64,000 bases of DNA from NCBI GenBank assembly GCA_965178125.1, contig OZ237760.1, positions 62,001 to 126,000 on the forward strand, given 5' to 3'. Of the stretch, positions 46,053-55,578 are shown piece by piece (position 1 is the stretch's first letter; every line of letters starts with the position of its first letter). The notes beneath the pieces were generated by a model. That model made no database searches. It worked only from the letters and a program-made list of their open reading frames with translations, and had not been told where the DNA came from. This DNA comes from Bilabrum cf. latius (taxonomy: Eukaryota; Bigyra: Bicosoecida; Bigyra; Bicosoecida). The position numbers and the translations under genes are program-made.

Positions 46053-46346
46053 GCATTTCTCTCTTGGAATCGGGTACGGGTGGCGCACCGCATCTGAAGA
46101 TGCAGCCACGTACTAGCGCACGCTTGATGCTCTTATCGGCCTTCCCTGGCCCCATCGCGACGAAACTGTCAGCCAAGCAGCACCCGCTGCGCTTGCTACG
46201 CAGCGGGCAGCACGCATGCGTTTCCATCAATTGTACCGAAGCTTGCTGCAAATGGAGTGGCGCCGCCGCGTGTGACGATGTGGCAGTCTGATGACCGATC
46301 CGCAGCCAGCTTGCAGCTTGCTACGGTGGCATATTAGCGCCGTGCC
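46053..46346. promoter_or_regulatory. Divergent region between PGS1 and glucose-6-phosphate 1-epimerase
   Basis: 294 bp between start codons. It may contain a PGS1 5' exon in addition to both promoters: one minus-strand frame reads as a basic, cysteine-containing peptide. I see no convincing splice pair. Confidence 0.3.
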
Positions 46347-47471
46347 ATGGCAGCGATCTCGGGAGAAGTGAAAGCATCTTCAAAGAGTGCAGGCTGGGCA
46401 GCGGATGGAAAGAACGGACTCGAACGGTTGGTGATAAAGGATTCAAAGAGCGGATCTTGCGTAGAGATCTACCGTGTTGGTGCTACGATCACATCGTGTC
46501 GGCTAGGGGGAAAAGAAGAAATGCTTTTTGTAAGCAAAGAGGCAGTGTATGACGGACATAAGGCAATCAGGGGAGGAATTCCGGTAGTCTTCCCGCAATT
46601 CGGGCCAGGCGCTCTACCCAACCACGGCTTCGCTCGCACGTCCAAGTGGGAATTGCGATCAGCATCAGACGATGGGCTGGCCGAGTTTGAGTTGAATCCC
46701 ACCGAGGAATCGCTGAAGATGTGGCCTCACCAGTTTCGACTAGTGTACAGGGTCGCGGTGGATGCCACGTCTCTCCGCACCACCCTGCGCGTCGAAAACA
46801 CCAGCAAGAGCGCTTTCCCCTTCTACGCCCTCCTTCACACGTACCATCAAGTACCTCGGGAGCACTTCAAGAAGCTCCGCGTGCAGGGCCTCTTGGGCTC
46901 ATACTCGGACAAGACGCGCGACATGGCCACACTGGAGCACCCCGCCGGGAGTGGGGGCGAGGCTGCCAGCGGGGGAAAGGGCGAGGGGTTCGGAGCCGAT
47001 TTGGTGCTAGAAGAGGAGACGGACTGTGTGTACGGGCAGTTCTGGAGCAAGGCTCGGAAGGCCATGGGAGGGCAGGAGACGCGAGGGGAGGGGGAGGGGG
47101 AAGGGGGTGCCACTCCCTCGCTGGTTGTGGCTCCCGTGGGGCGAGAGGGCGACAGCCTGAGGCAGGCGCGGGTGAGCGCGGTGGGAAGGGTGCTTCCACC
47201 CGCAGGGGCAGCGACGGGAAGTGCCACTGCCACTGCCAGTGCCAGTGGGGGCGATTCGAAGATGGGGGCTGCTGCTGCTGCTGTGGACGAGGGGCTGGAT
47301 GTGGTGGTGTGGAACCCTTGGATCGAGAAGGGGAAGCGCATGGACGATTTCGGGGACGATGAATATCAGGAGATGGTCTGCGTGGAGCCTGGGAGGGTGA
47401 GCGAGCCGTTCGAGCTGGAGGCAGGGGCCTCGTACGAGCTGGAGCAGGTGATCGAGTGGAGCGAGCTGTGA
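46347..47471 (+). CDS. Glucose-6-phosphate 1-epimerase (aldose 1-epimerase-like)
   Basis: 374 residues from ATG 46347 to TGA 47469-47471, single exon, no UAG. The family interconverts the alpha and beta anomers of hexose-6-phosphates. Diagnostic segments: GATITSCRLGGKEEMLFVS, IRGGIPVVFPQFGPGALPNH with HGFARTSKWEL (active-site His), FPFYALLHTYHQV (second His region), GLLGSYSDKTRDM, then VVVWNPWIEKGKRMDDFGDD and YQEMVCVEPGRV holding the catalytic-type Glu. An insert of about 70 residues rich in Gly, Ala and Glu sits before VVVWNPW. No presequence, so probably cytosolic. Confidence 0.92.
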   Translation: MAAISGEVKASSKSAGWAADGKNGLERLVIKDSKSGSCVEIYRVGATITSCRLGGKEEMLFVSKEAVYDGHKAIRGGIPVVFPQFGPGALPNHGFARTSKWELRSASDDGLAEFELNPTEESLKMWPHQFRLVYRVAVDATSLRTTLRVENTSKSAFPFYALLHTYHQVPREHFKKLRVQGLLGSYSDKTRDMATLEHPAGSGGEAASGGKGEGFGADLVLEEETDCVYGQFWSKARKAMGGQETRGEGEGEGGATPSLVVAPVGREGDSLRQARVSAVGRVLPPAGAATGSATATASASGGDSKMGAAAAAVDEGLDVVVWNPWIEKGKRMDDFGDDEYQEMVCVEPGRVSEPFELEAGASYELEQVIEWSEL

Positions 47472-48279
47472 GCATGGTTCCTCGCCGCAGATTGCCCCAG
47501 GGGCCATGCAACCGGGCGTACCGCAGGTTGTCACCGCCTTCGCCTGCTCGGCAGTCTTTCCGATCATCGTGCGAGCACGTCCTCTCCGACACGAACTTCA
47601 TTGTGCGAGCACGCAGCTCGATCAGCGCGAAATATGACCTGCTCGCAGCCAGCAGGATGCGTGATGCAACAAGTGAGCGTCTTCTACTTTGGTCATCTCT
47701 ATTTCCTGGAAACCAGTCTTGTCCCAAGAGCAACCACCGCCGCGAGACAAGTGCCCATGGCTCCGCTGGCCCTTTGAGCGCCCGATTTCGGCTGGCAGCT
47801 CTCACCAGGACATCGCTGCTAGCACTAGCCTAGCCAGCCAACCGGAAAATCCCTACAGTCTCTGTAGCACACATACGACTGGGTCCAGCAGTTGCAGGAA
47901 GCTGCCTCGTCGAATCGCGACAAGCTGGCCTCGTTGCACGCCTAAAAATCCTCTCTGCACTGCTCCACGTACTCTTCAGAGCACTCGAACTATCCATACT
48001 TATTTGCTAAAGCTGCAACGCGTAGAAAGCTACAAGTGATGCCGATATTCGAGGTGTTGAATAGCCGTTTGACTCCGTGACAGCAGAGCTGTTGGTCGTG
48101 CCGCTGGTCTCACACTGAGAAATAATGCAGCAGACTACCACTAAAATGATGTGTATATTCATCTTGGAGCTGCCCGACTTCAAAGCCGAGTAGAGGTTGC
48201 GCAACATTGGAAAAGAGGCGAGCGCTATCGAAGGTTCCTTCATCTAATGTCGAAACAGGCGGCCACTCCGGCCCGTGGG
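47472..48279. other. Convergent region of 808 bp without a supported gene
   Basis: This lies between the epimerase stop and the Notum-like stop. A minus-strand frame is open from 48243 if UAG is sense, and contains a signal-peptide-like start (MNIHIILVVVCCIISQC). It then drifts into antisense of the epimerase with no conserved feature. I treat it as unsupported. Nothing else is visible. Confidence 0.35.
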
Positions 48280-49641
48280 TTAGCACCACCCGTGGTTGAT
48301 GCCGTACTGGCATGTCGGGTTCCCCGGCCAGGGCCCGTCCACCTTAAACCACTGGCTGCTACCGCCGGTGGTAACCCCCTCCCCTTTCGCCTCCAGGCCG
48401 TCACGGCCCTCCTCCCTTTCTGCGAGCAAGTGCTTCCGGCTGCTCCTGGCTCCCGGGCCGTCCAGCAGGTACGCCTCGAAGTTGGCCGCATCCGTGGTAC
48501 CCTGCACCTTCACTTCGGCCCAGTCCGCGTCCCTGCAGGACTCCTCGTGCTGGAAACACGCCGTCAGCCAGCCACCGTCGCCCTCCCCCAGCAGCTCGCT
48601 CAGGTTGCCCTTGAGGAACTCGTGGTGCTGCTGGAAGAAGGCCACCTCGGCGGGGGAACAGTCGCCCGGGGTGTTGTTCACCGGCTGGCAGGGAAGGTCC
48701 ATGAAAATGCCACCGAACTGAGCCTTGTCGTACATGCTCTGAATGGCATAGATCCTGCTCTTGACATAGGGCACCACGTACTGCGGCATGATGCACTTCC
48801 ACTGCTCGCTTAGGCTCAGGGCGGCCTCGCACTCGTCATTCGTGGTGCCCCTGGACCCCCACAGGGAGTAGTACCCGAAGCTGAACTCCTCCCGGCCCCG
48901 CGGCACACCGGCCTTGTAGGTGAGCACATCGAGAAACATGCCCGCATCGGGGGCCGCCACGAAGTTGGTCTCCTCGTGCAGCAGTGATGCCACGAAATCC
49001 GCGTTTACGTACGTGCCCAGCCCCCCTGCCGAGGTCCCCGTGAGCACCACGTAGGTTGTGTCCCCGGAAAACAGGCCCCAGCGCTCGTCCATGTCGTCCA
49101 GCACGGCCCGCAGGTTGGCACGGCCCCGGAACCAGAGCTAGGTGCCGTTGTATACCAGCGGGTCGGTCTAGTTCGAGGTCCAGGACGCGCCGTTGCAGTA
49201 CATGACGTAGATATCGGTCCAGTCGTGCGTCCTTGGGTTGATGGCCGGGTCGTTGGACAGAAGCCCTTGGGTGGCGAGCGCCGTACCGTTCGACACGGGC
49301 AACCAGAACGACGAATCGCCTAGCGCCTACTGCGAGCGCCAGTAGCAGTCTTGCGCGGAGAAGCACCACCCTCCGCCCTGTAGATGAATCTTGAACGCCG
49401 TCTTGTTGGTGCCCTCCCTGTAGTAATACCCCGGCGGTGAGCCGGCGAGGCAAGCGGCGCCTTTGGCTTTCGCTACTGACGCATCCAGCAGGCGGAGTGT
49501 CATGTCACCTTCGTAGGCCGATACTGATTGGCACATTACAACGAAAATAGCCAGTGCTATCGGCAAATCAACGTGGTGTCGCTCATGTGAGCGCTTGCGG
49601 CATCCGCTCCAAAAAGATCGAAATGCGCAATAATGGCGCAT
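48280..49641 (-). CDS. Secreted carboxylesterase of the Notum/pectin acetylesterase family
   Basis: 453 residues from ATG 49641 to TAA 48282-48280 with UAGs at 49327, 49168 and 49138. The N-terminus ends in a hydrophobic signal segment (LPIALAIFVVMCQSVSA). Family landmarks: IHLQGGGWCFSAQDCYWRSQ (oxyanion GGGWC), DIYVMYCNGASWTSN, LWFRGRANLRAVLDDM, VVLTGTSAGGLGTYVNADF with the nucleophile Ser in GTSAGG, VAAPDAGMFLDV, and a Cys-containing C-terminus (CQYGINHGWC). Notum removes palmitoleate from Wnt and plant relatives deacetylate pectin; the substrate here cannot be inferred. The three UAGs fall between the oxyanion motif and the nucleophile elbow, so a standard-code model would separate the catalytic residues into different ORFs. 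Confidence 0.82.
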
Positions 49642-49969
49642 CACAAACGCTCGCAAAATTGACGGAAAGTGCAGGCCGACCAGCGGCGGTGTACAACCAA
49701 CCTCTTTGTATACGTTATAGCACAGATACGTTATAGCACGGCCTCTTGAGTAGGCTCCTTCACGATCTGCCAGGTTTGTGGCCGGTCGCAACCCCGTTTC
49801 CACGATGTCTCCGGATCAGCCTCCCATTTTTCTCACAGCTGAACAAACCCACAAGCCGCAACATCTATCAATCTATAACACCACCCAGCTACTGTCCTGT
49901 CGGGATTCATATCCCCGCTTGTATTGAGCCCAACGGACTCTTGTTCCGACGCTTCGTGTTGCCGTCGCC
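49642..49969. promoter_or_regulatory. Divergent promoter region, Notum-like / aspartyl protease
   Basis: 328 bp between start codons. A short direct repeat (ACGTTATAGCAC, twice around 49711-49740) is visible. No gene is seen. Confidence 0.35.
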
Positions 49970-52204
49970 ATGACATTTCTTCGTGTAGCACACGCGCTCC
50001 AGATGCTGGGGCTCGCGCTTGGTGCTCATATCATGCGCCTTGATGTGAAAAGGACCAAGCTCGGCGCGTCGGACGACGTTTCTGCCGGCTTTGGGGGGGC
50101 GGCTCGGGCGCTCCTCGAAGCAGCGGGCGCACCAACCATGCGCATGACGAACCTTTACAACGTACAGTACATAATGTGGGCTGGGATCGGATCTCCTCCG
50201 CAGGAATTCCAGGTGCAGCTAGACACGGGCTCCAGCGATTTCTGGGTGCCGTCCCAGGCAGTTGCCACCGCCTGGAACCGGGACCGGGAGCCCCCTCAGT
50301 TCTTCCACCGGGGCTTCGACCAGGACGAGTCCAGCACGTTCACTACGAATGGAGGCGCCGCTGTTGTGCGGTACGGGGACGGCTCGAACGAGATCGACCT
50401 GCTCATCGGGAACGACCAGGTGTGGTTCGGCGCCGAGCTGAGCGCAGCCTTCACCGTCGGCATCGCCACCTCAGAGGAGCCGGGGAGAGGAACCCCATGG
50501 CAGATGTACAAATACGACGGCATCATGGGGGTGGCCTTTCCGGGGATCAGCCAGACGTTGGGCGCGGCGGGGGCAGGGGGCAGCCCCACGGCCCCCTTCG
50601 CCGTGGCAAGGAAGAAAGGCCTCCCCGAGGTGCTGACGGTGGTGCTGTCCCGGGTGAGCGACCCGCAGGCCACCACAGACGACGACCAGTGGAATCCCTC
50701 CCCCGGTAACGTGCCCGCGCCCGGCACCCGGACGGGCTCCGTGGCCGTGGTGGGGGGGGGAGACCTGAGGGCGCTCGTGGCGGAGAGGTGGCCCTACTGG
50801 CCCCTGCCTCCAGGGAACAAATCCACGCACCCCTTCCCCGTGCCCAGGGACCCGCGAGTCACGGGAGATGACGATGATACGACTGCCGCCGCCGAGGGCG
50901 AGCGGGAATCGTGGGAGGAAGAACTGACCCAGCTCCCCGCCCCGCTGCCCGAGCGCCTGCTTCACCGCGCCATGGAGTCGGCCAGGGGCAAGGGGGGATC
51001 CAGCGGCGCGGGACTGGCTCCCTCTCGGGAGGGTCTTGCTTCGTTGGGGCTTATCTCCGAGGATGATGCAGCCCCCAGTGCCTCTGACGGGACTCTCAGG
51101 GGCCCATCCAGCGGTGGTACACACAGGCGACTCCCCCCTTCCCTGCCGTACGTGTCCCAGCCAGTCCTGCCCAACCAGACGGACGCGAGCTGGGTGAGGA
51201 TCAAACCCACATCGGAGGTGGGGTATGGCTACTGGCAGGCGGACGTTGCCCACGCGTGGGTGACGTCAGGTGTGACGAGCGAAGAGGGGGCGCAGCCGGA
51301 CACGTCGGCGGACCGTTGCGGGGGCGGCAAGCGGCAGGTGGAGCCCTCGTGCACGGGCATCTTCGATACTGGCACCTCCCTGCTCCTGCTGCCTGGGGCA
51401 CTGCTGACAGACCTGCAGGACGAGGTGCAGGCTGCTGTAAAGAAAGCCGGCTTCGAGCCGTGCCCCACGGTGTACGGCCGGCTCGAGTGCCCGGAGGACG
51501 CGCTTGTGGCCGCGGTGCAGGACCTGCCCGCTTTGTGGATCACGGTGCCGGCGAGGAGAGGACCAGGGGCCAGCGGATACGGGGCGGGCACCGGCCTGGT
51601 GGACATCGGCGTGCACGGGATCGACCTGTTCAACTGCGACATCCAGGGGGTGCCCCCCCGCTGCCAGTTCATGGTGACGGGAGGCAGCAACGTGATCGAC
51701 GACCACACACTGCTGCTGGGCGACACGTTCCTCCGGGCGTACGGGCAGGTGTACGCCTACGGGAACGCGTCCATGGGGCTGATGCCCGCTGTTCCCTGGG
51801 CGAAGACCCGGCCCTCGTGGTATGAGCCCTTGCCAGTGGTGCCTTGGTACAAGCTGTGGTACGTGTGGGTCGCCGTGGTGCTGGGGATCGCAGCCCTGAC
51901 CGGATTCGCGGCGTGCTGCTACCTACAGGCCGTGAAGAAGGGCGGCGATGGGTGGGATGGCGACGGCGGTGGAGGGTATGAGATGGGCATGGGCGAGGAG
52001 GGGGACACGTACGCGGCTCTGCAGGGGGATGACGACGGGGTGACGTTCGGAGGGGGCATCAACAATGGGGGGCCCGTGTACGCAGGTGGCAGCGGAGGCG
52101 GCGGCGGCTTCGGGGGTCCTGTGGATGCCGCGGAGCAAGGGGGTTACCTGATGCCGGGGCAGAACTCTGTCATGGTGGACGGGCAGCAGGTGAGGGTCAC
52201 GTGA
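49970..52204 (+). CDS. Membrane-anchored pepsin-type aspartyl protease
   Basis: 744 residues from ATG 49970 to TGA 52202-52204, single exon, no UAG. A hydrophobic N-terminus (FLRVAHALQMLGLALGAHIM) likely acts as a signal. The pepsin fold shows both catalytic Asp motifs: QLDTGSSDFWVPS and GIFDTGTSLLLLP. The flap region is VVRYGDGSNEIDLLIGND, and LLLGDTFLRAYGQVYAYGNA is the usual C-terminal lobe strand. An insert of about 150 residues rich in acidic residues, Ser and Pro separates the lobes (50.8-51.1 kb). After the protease domain comes one transmembrane helix (WVAVVLGIAALTGFAACCYL) and a Gly/Asp-rich cytoplasmic tail. This gives a type I surface or endomembrane protease; the substrate is unknown. 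Confidence 0.9.
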   Translation: MTFLRVAHALQMLGLALGAHIMRLDVKRTKLGASDDVSAGFGGAARALLEAAGAPTMRMTNLYNVQYIMWAGIGSPPQEFQVQLDTGSSDFWVPSQAVATAWNRDREPPQFFHRGFDQDESSTFTTNGGAAVVRYGDGSNEIDLLIGNDQVWFGAELSAAFTVGIATSEEPGRGTPWQMYKYDGIMGVAFPGISQTLGAAGAGGSPTAPFAVARKKGLPEVLTVVLSRVSDPQATTDDDQWNPSPGNVPAPGTRTGSVAVVGGGDLRALVAERWPYWPLPPGNKSTHPFPVPRDPRVTGDDDDTTAAAEGERESWEEELTQLPAPLPERLLHRAMESARGKGGSSGAGLAPSREGLASLGLISEDDAAPSASDGTLRGPSSGGTHRRLPPSLPYVSQPVLPNQTDASWVRIKPTSEVGYGYWQADVAHAWVTSGVTSEEGAQPDTSADRCGGGKRQVEPSCTGIFDTGTSLLLLPGALLTDLQDEVQAAVKKAGFEPCPTVYGRLECPEDALVAAVQDLPALWITVPARRGPGASGYGAGTGLVDIGVHGIDLFNCDIQGVPPRCQFMVTGGSNVIDDHTLLLGDTFLRAYGQVYAYGNASMGLMPAVPWAKTRPSWYEPLPVVPWYKLWYVWVAVVLGIAALTGFAACCYLQAVKKGGDGWDGDGGGGYEMGMGEEGDTYAALQGDDDGVTFGGGINNGGPVYAGGSGGGGGFGGPVDAAEQGGYLMPGQNSVMVDGQQVRVT

Positions 52205-52377
52205 CGTGCTTGTGGTGGGGCGGGGGTTGCGGTTCCGGACCTAGATCAGATCTGCAGCGCAGGTCTGGGTTTCTGGACCCGGTTTTGTTTCGGGATAGTG
52301 TGTGCCGGCGGCTCTTCGCATACGGTTGGCTGTTTCTGTATCTGTATCGCGACGTGCTTTCAAGACGCCTTTCCATT
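52205..52377. other. Convergent spacer
   Basis: 173 bp between two converging stop codons. No feature is visible. Confidence 0.35.
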
Positions 52378-53805
52378 TCATGCTTCGAACGTAAAGTTCA
52401 CTCCGACCACGTACCGCCCATCTCGAAAAAAGTTGGGGGTGTTCTGCACGTACAGGAGCGTGGCATCCGCCCCGATGGACTAGTAGTTGTTGTCTCCCCG
52501 CTCGGGCGCGCCCGCATCCACGAGCATGGGGTAGAACGCGTTCTGGATGTGAGGCAGACCCGATTCGGTGTACGGGTCGTACAGCAGCTGCGGGGGGCTC
52601 CAATGCAGCAGGTCGCGCGAGGATGAAACCATTAAGTTGGTCCTGGGCAGGCCCACCGACTCGGAGCCAAAACGGCCCGGTGAAAATCGCCCGCCAGAAG
52701 GCCGTGGCGAGCTGCCCCGATCCACCGCAGCAGGGCCGTTTTCTCCTAGCCCTTGCCTTGGTCCCGCCGACACCAAGCCGCACTGCATGGTCGCAAGGAA
52801 CTACCCCAGCGACCCGCTGTACGTGAGTCCGAGCACGTTGCAGTCGGCGGGCAGCGTGTCCAGCACGGTGCACGCGTGCCCAGCCCTGTCCCCGGGAGGC
52901 ATGCCGTACGGGCTCGCGAACGGAACGCTGAAGGAGGAGGAGGTGCCGTTCCACCCGCGCCAGGAGTCGGGTTCCAAGAGCCACCGCGTCCGCATGAGGC
53001 ACGTCCCGTGGGACTGGGGCCCCGCCCGGTTCCTGTTGTACGCCATGAGATAGAAATGCCCGTCCGTCGGGTGCTTGACGATCCCAGAGGTGTCGCCCCA
53101 GCCAAATGCCATCTGCTGCCCGGTGGGGTCGTACGGAAAGGGCACTGCCGCCACGAGATGCCCGGGTGGCGGCCTGGCGTGCTCCCACGAGTAGCCCCAG
53201 TCGTGGGACACAAAGAGGCCGAGCGTCACCGTCCAGCAATTCGGGTACGTGTGTCCCGGGGCGCAGTTGTTGTAGTTCATGCCAGGGTACTCCGTGTGCG
53301 CGATCGCAACAACTGTTCCATTTCCGAACGAGTACGTTGCGTCGCCCACAAATTCGTTCGCTGCGAACTGGCTCGGGTCTGGATCCGCCGTTGCGTTGTG
53401 AGCTATCGTGCAGTTCCTCTCGACATCCTAAAGCAACGATCCATGCGACCCGTACGCTATCCATAGGCTTGGATCTGTTGTGAAGATGTGAACTCGATTG
53501 CTAGTGTCTAAATAAGCTCTTACGGGCGTCTGCGAGGGAGTTGCAGTTGAGAGGATCCAATGATTGTTCTCGACACTGCCAATGGTGGCACAAAGGTCAG
53601 GTTCCCGGAGGTACGGAGAGCAAGGAAGGCACGACACAATATTTCTCACATCAGGAACGTCAAGTCCAAGGCCCTGTTTTTGCCCACACATGGAAGTGGT
53701 CGAATTCCACACTACGAACGCCGAGCTCGTATTCTTGAAGTGCAGCCCGTGACACCAAGAGGCAATGCCACTAGCAAAGGCAAGCTGAATGATTGATTGT
53801 CGCAT
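52378..53805 (-). CDS. Secreted sialidase-fold/glycosidase-like protein
   Basis: 475 residues from ATG 53805 to TGA 52380-52378 with UAGs at 53428, 52801 and 52480. A signal peptide (IIQLAFASGIASWCHG) is followed by a beta-rich body. SHDWGYSWE fits the Asp-box consensus S.D.G..W of sialidase-like propellers. AFGWGDTSGIVKHPTDGHFY, GTCLMRTRWLLEPDSW and RDLLHWSPPQLLYDP have the blade-like pattern of five- or six-bladed propeller glycosidases, and FRDGRYVVGVNFTFEA ends the protein. I recognise the fold type but not an exact family or catalytic triad, so enzymatic activity is unproven. Several N-glycosylation sequons (NGT, NCT, NAT) support secretion. Confidence 0.7.
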
Positions 53806-53928
53806 TCAGACTCGCTTTGGAGGGCGCAATTCACCGGGGATATGCTCCTTCCATCTGGATACTTGTTGCGCACTCGGAGCCACATCATCGCTGCCATCGC
53901 GGTATCCCCATGCTGCTCCATCCCCCCC

Positions 53929-55407
53929 TCAGCTCCTGAAGGCCCTCGCAGCCTGCCCTTTCAGCAGCCCCGCGTGCACCGCCAGCACCACCCTCTCCGC
54001 CCCGGTGTGTGCCCTCACATCCCTCTCCACACCCTTGGCAAGCGCCCGAAGAGGACCCTTCCCGCGCCCCTTGAGCAGCCGCAGCTCGGAGGCGCTGGGC
54101 ACCAGCACGTCCAGCTCCACCCGCAGCACCTGGCCCCCCTGCTGGCCCTCGCTGGCGCGCACCCCCCTCAGCCGCTGCACGCACCTGCGCCCCACGTCCC
54201 CGTGCATGATCTTTAGCAGCTTCTCCCTCGCCGATTCGGCGATCACCTCCTCAAGGGTCATGGAGGAACCCCCACCGCGGGGGGGGTAAGCCCAGGGGAG
54301 GCGCCTCGAGCACGCCGCGATCCGATCCCAGAGCCCCCGCATGCCCCACCCGTGCCTCGCCGATACCCCCACCACGGACCTGGCCAGCCACTCGTCCTGC
54401 GCCACCACGGACCCCTCTGCCTCCTCAGAGGCTATGGCCGCCCGCCTGGCGCGGATCTCCTCCGCGGCCCGCAGCACGTGTTCTGGGAGCAGTGGGGTCG
54501 CGGACGGAGGCGCCAGCGGGGAGCCTCCGTCGGCAGCCGACTCCGACTCCGACTCCGACTCGAAGCTGTCCACCAGGACGTAGCCCGCGTCGACCGGACC
54601 CGCCTCCTCCCCTGCTTCATCGTGCAATGCACCAAGAGCGGGCGCGCCCTCCCCATCCGCCGCGGGGAGCCCCGCCAACACCGCCGCCGCCTCCCACCCC
54701 TCTGCAAAGTAAGCCAGCGCCTGCCTCTCCCTCGCCGCCCTCGCCGCCCCTTTACCCAGCGCGTCCACTTTGTTCACAGCCAGCAGCACCCTAGGCGTGG
54801 CGTGCTCCAGACCGTCGTCCCGCCGCACACGCCCCAGCGCGCTCTCTCGCAGCAGCCCCCGCGCCGCCCGCAGCAGCGGGACCATCCGCTCCCACTCCTC
54901 CGGCTGCACTCGGCGGGTCGCGTCCATCACCACGACAGCCACATCGGCCCCCGCAGCGGCCTCGAGGACGGCGTGCCGCGCGCCCGGCTGGTCTTCCCTG
55001 ATGCGGGGCGGGCGCTCAGGAAACCAGCCGGGACCGTCCTGCAGGACGGCCTGCGTGTCATCAACCGTTTGAATGGCCTCTGCGGCCAGCTCTGTGGTGG
55101 TGTTGCGGCGCTGGGACTCTGCAGAGACCCGCAAGCCGACCAGGGTATTCACCAACGACGACTTTCCGGCGTTTGTCGGGCCTATGAGCGCGACTCTAAC
55201 CGTGCGCTGGAACTTATAATCGAGATCGATCTATGGAGCCTTCAAACCAAGGTTAATTCCAGGGAACGATGCGGCATGCGCCGCATTCTGTGAGCAAGAG
55301 CGTGCGGTCTAGTCGAGCAGCAGGTGTCTGAACCGTAAATACCCTTGATTTTGCTAGAATAAAGATATGGCCGCCCCCAATCGGAACCGAGAAATTATTG
55401 TGCGCAT
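53929..55407 (-). CDS. Mitochondrial Era-type GTPase (ERAL1-like)
   Basis: Era GTPases bind the 3' end of small-subunit rRNA during ribosome assembly. Open from ATG 55407 to TGA 53931-53929 (492 residues) with UAGs at 55354, 55309 and 55231. The N-terminus is a classic presequence (MRTIISRFRLGAAISLF, then UAG and a Gln-rich stretch). G1 is ALIGPTNAGKSSLVN; G2 lies around RRNTTTE; G3 is DGPG (usual DTPG); G4 is LAVNKVDA. A Glu/Ser-rich insert of about 100 residues precedes SVVGVSARHGWGMRGL (G5). The KH-domain linker ESAREKLLKIM leads to LRVELDVLVPSASELRLLKG. All three UAGs lie in the presequence region, so the start rests on the alternative code plus the quality of the targeting sequence. Confidence 0.82.
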
Positions 55408-55578
55408 TAATCTTCTCTGTATCGCATACCGTGATGGTGCAATGCGGCAGATTGTCCTTCCTACGGTGTATCGAACGTTCGGTAGCGGAACCAACTTGCA
55501 GTAGAACTGCGCGGCGCCAGAATTTTTTGGATCGAGCAGAATCGGCCACAGTATCGCGCTCAGTGCATTCTAATCGAC
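55408..55578. promoter_or_regulatory. Compact bidirectional promoter region, Era / HslU
   Basis: Only about 170 bp separate the divergent start codons of two nuclear genes for mitochondrial proteins. The HslU frame is open across part of it, so the HslU start could lie further upstream. Confidence 0.4.

Noticed and set aside
47830-48243. Minus-strand frame with a signal-peptide-like start, open if UAG is sense
   Set aside because: It has no conserved feature, starts only 37 bp past the Notum-like stop and fades into antisense of the epimerase. Permitting UAG lengthens random frames.
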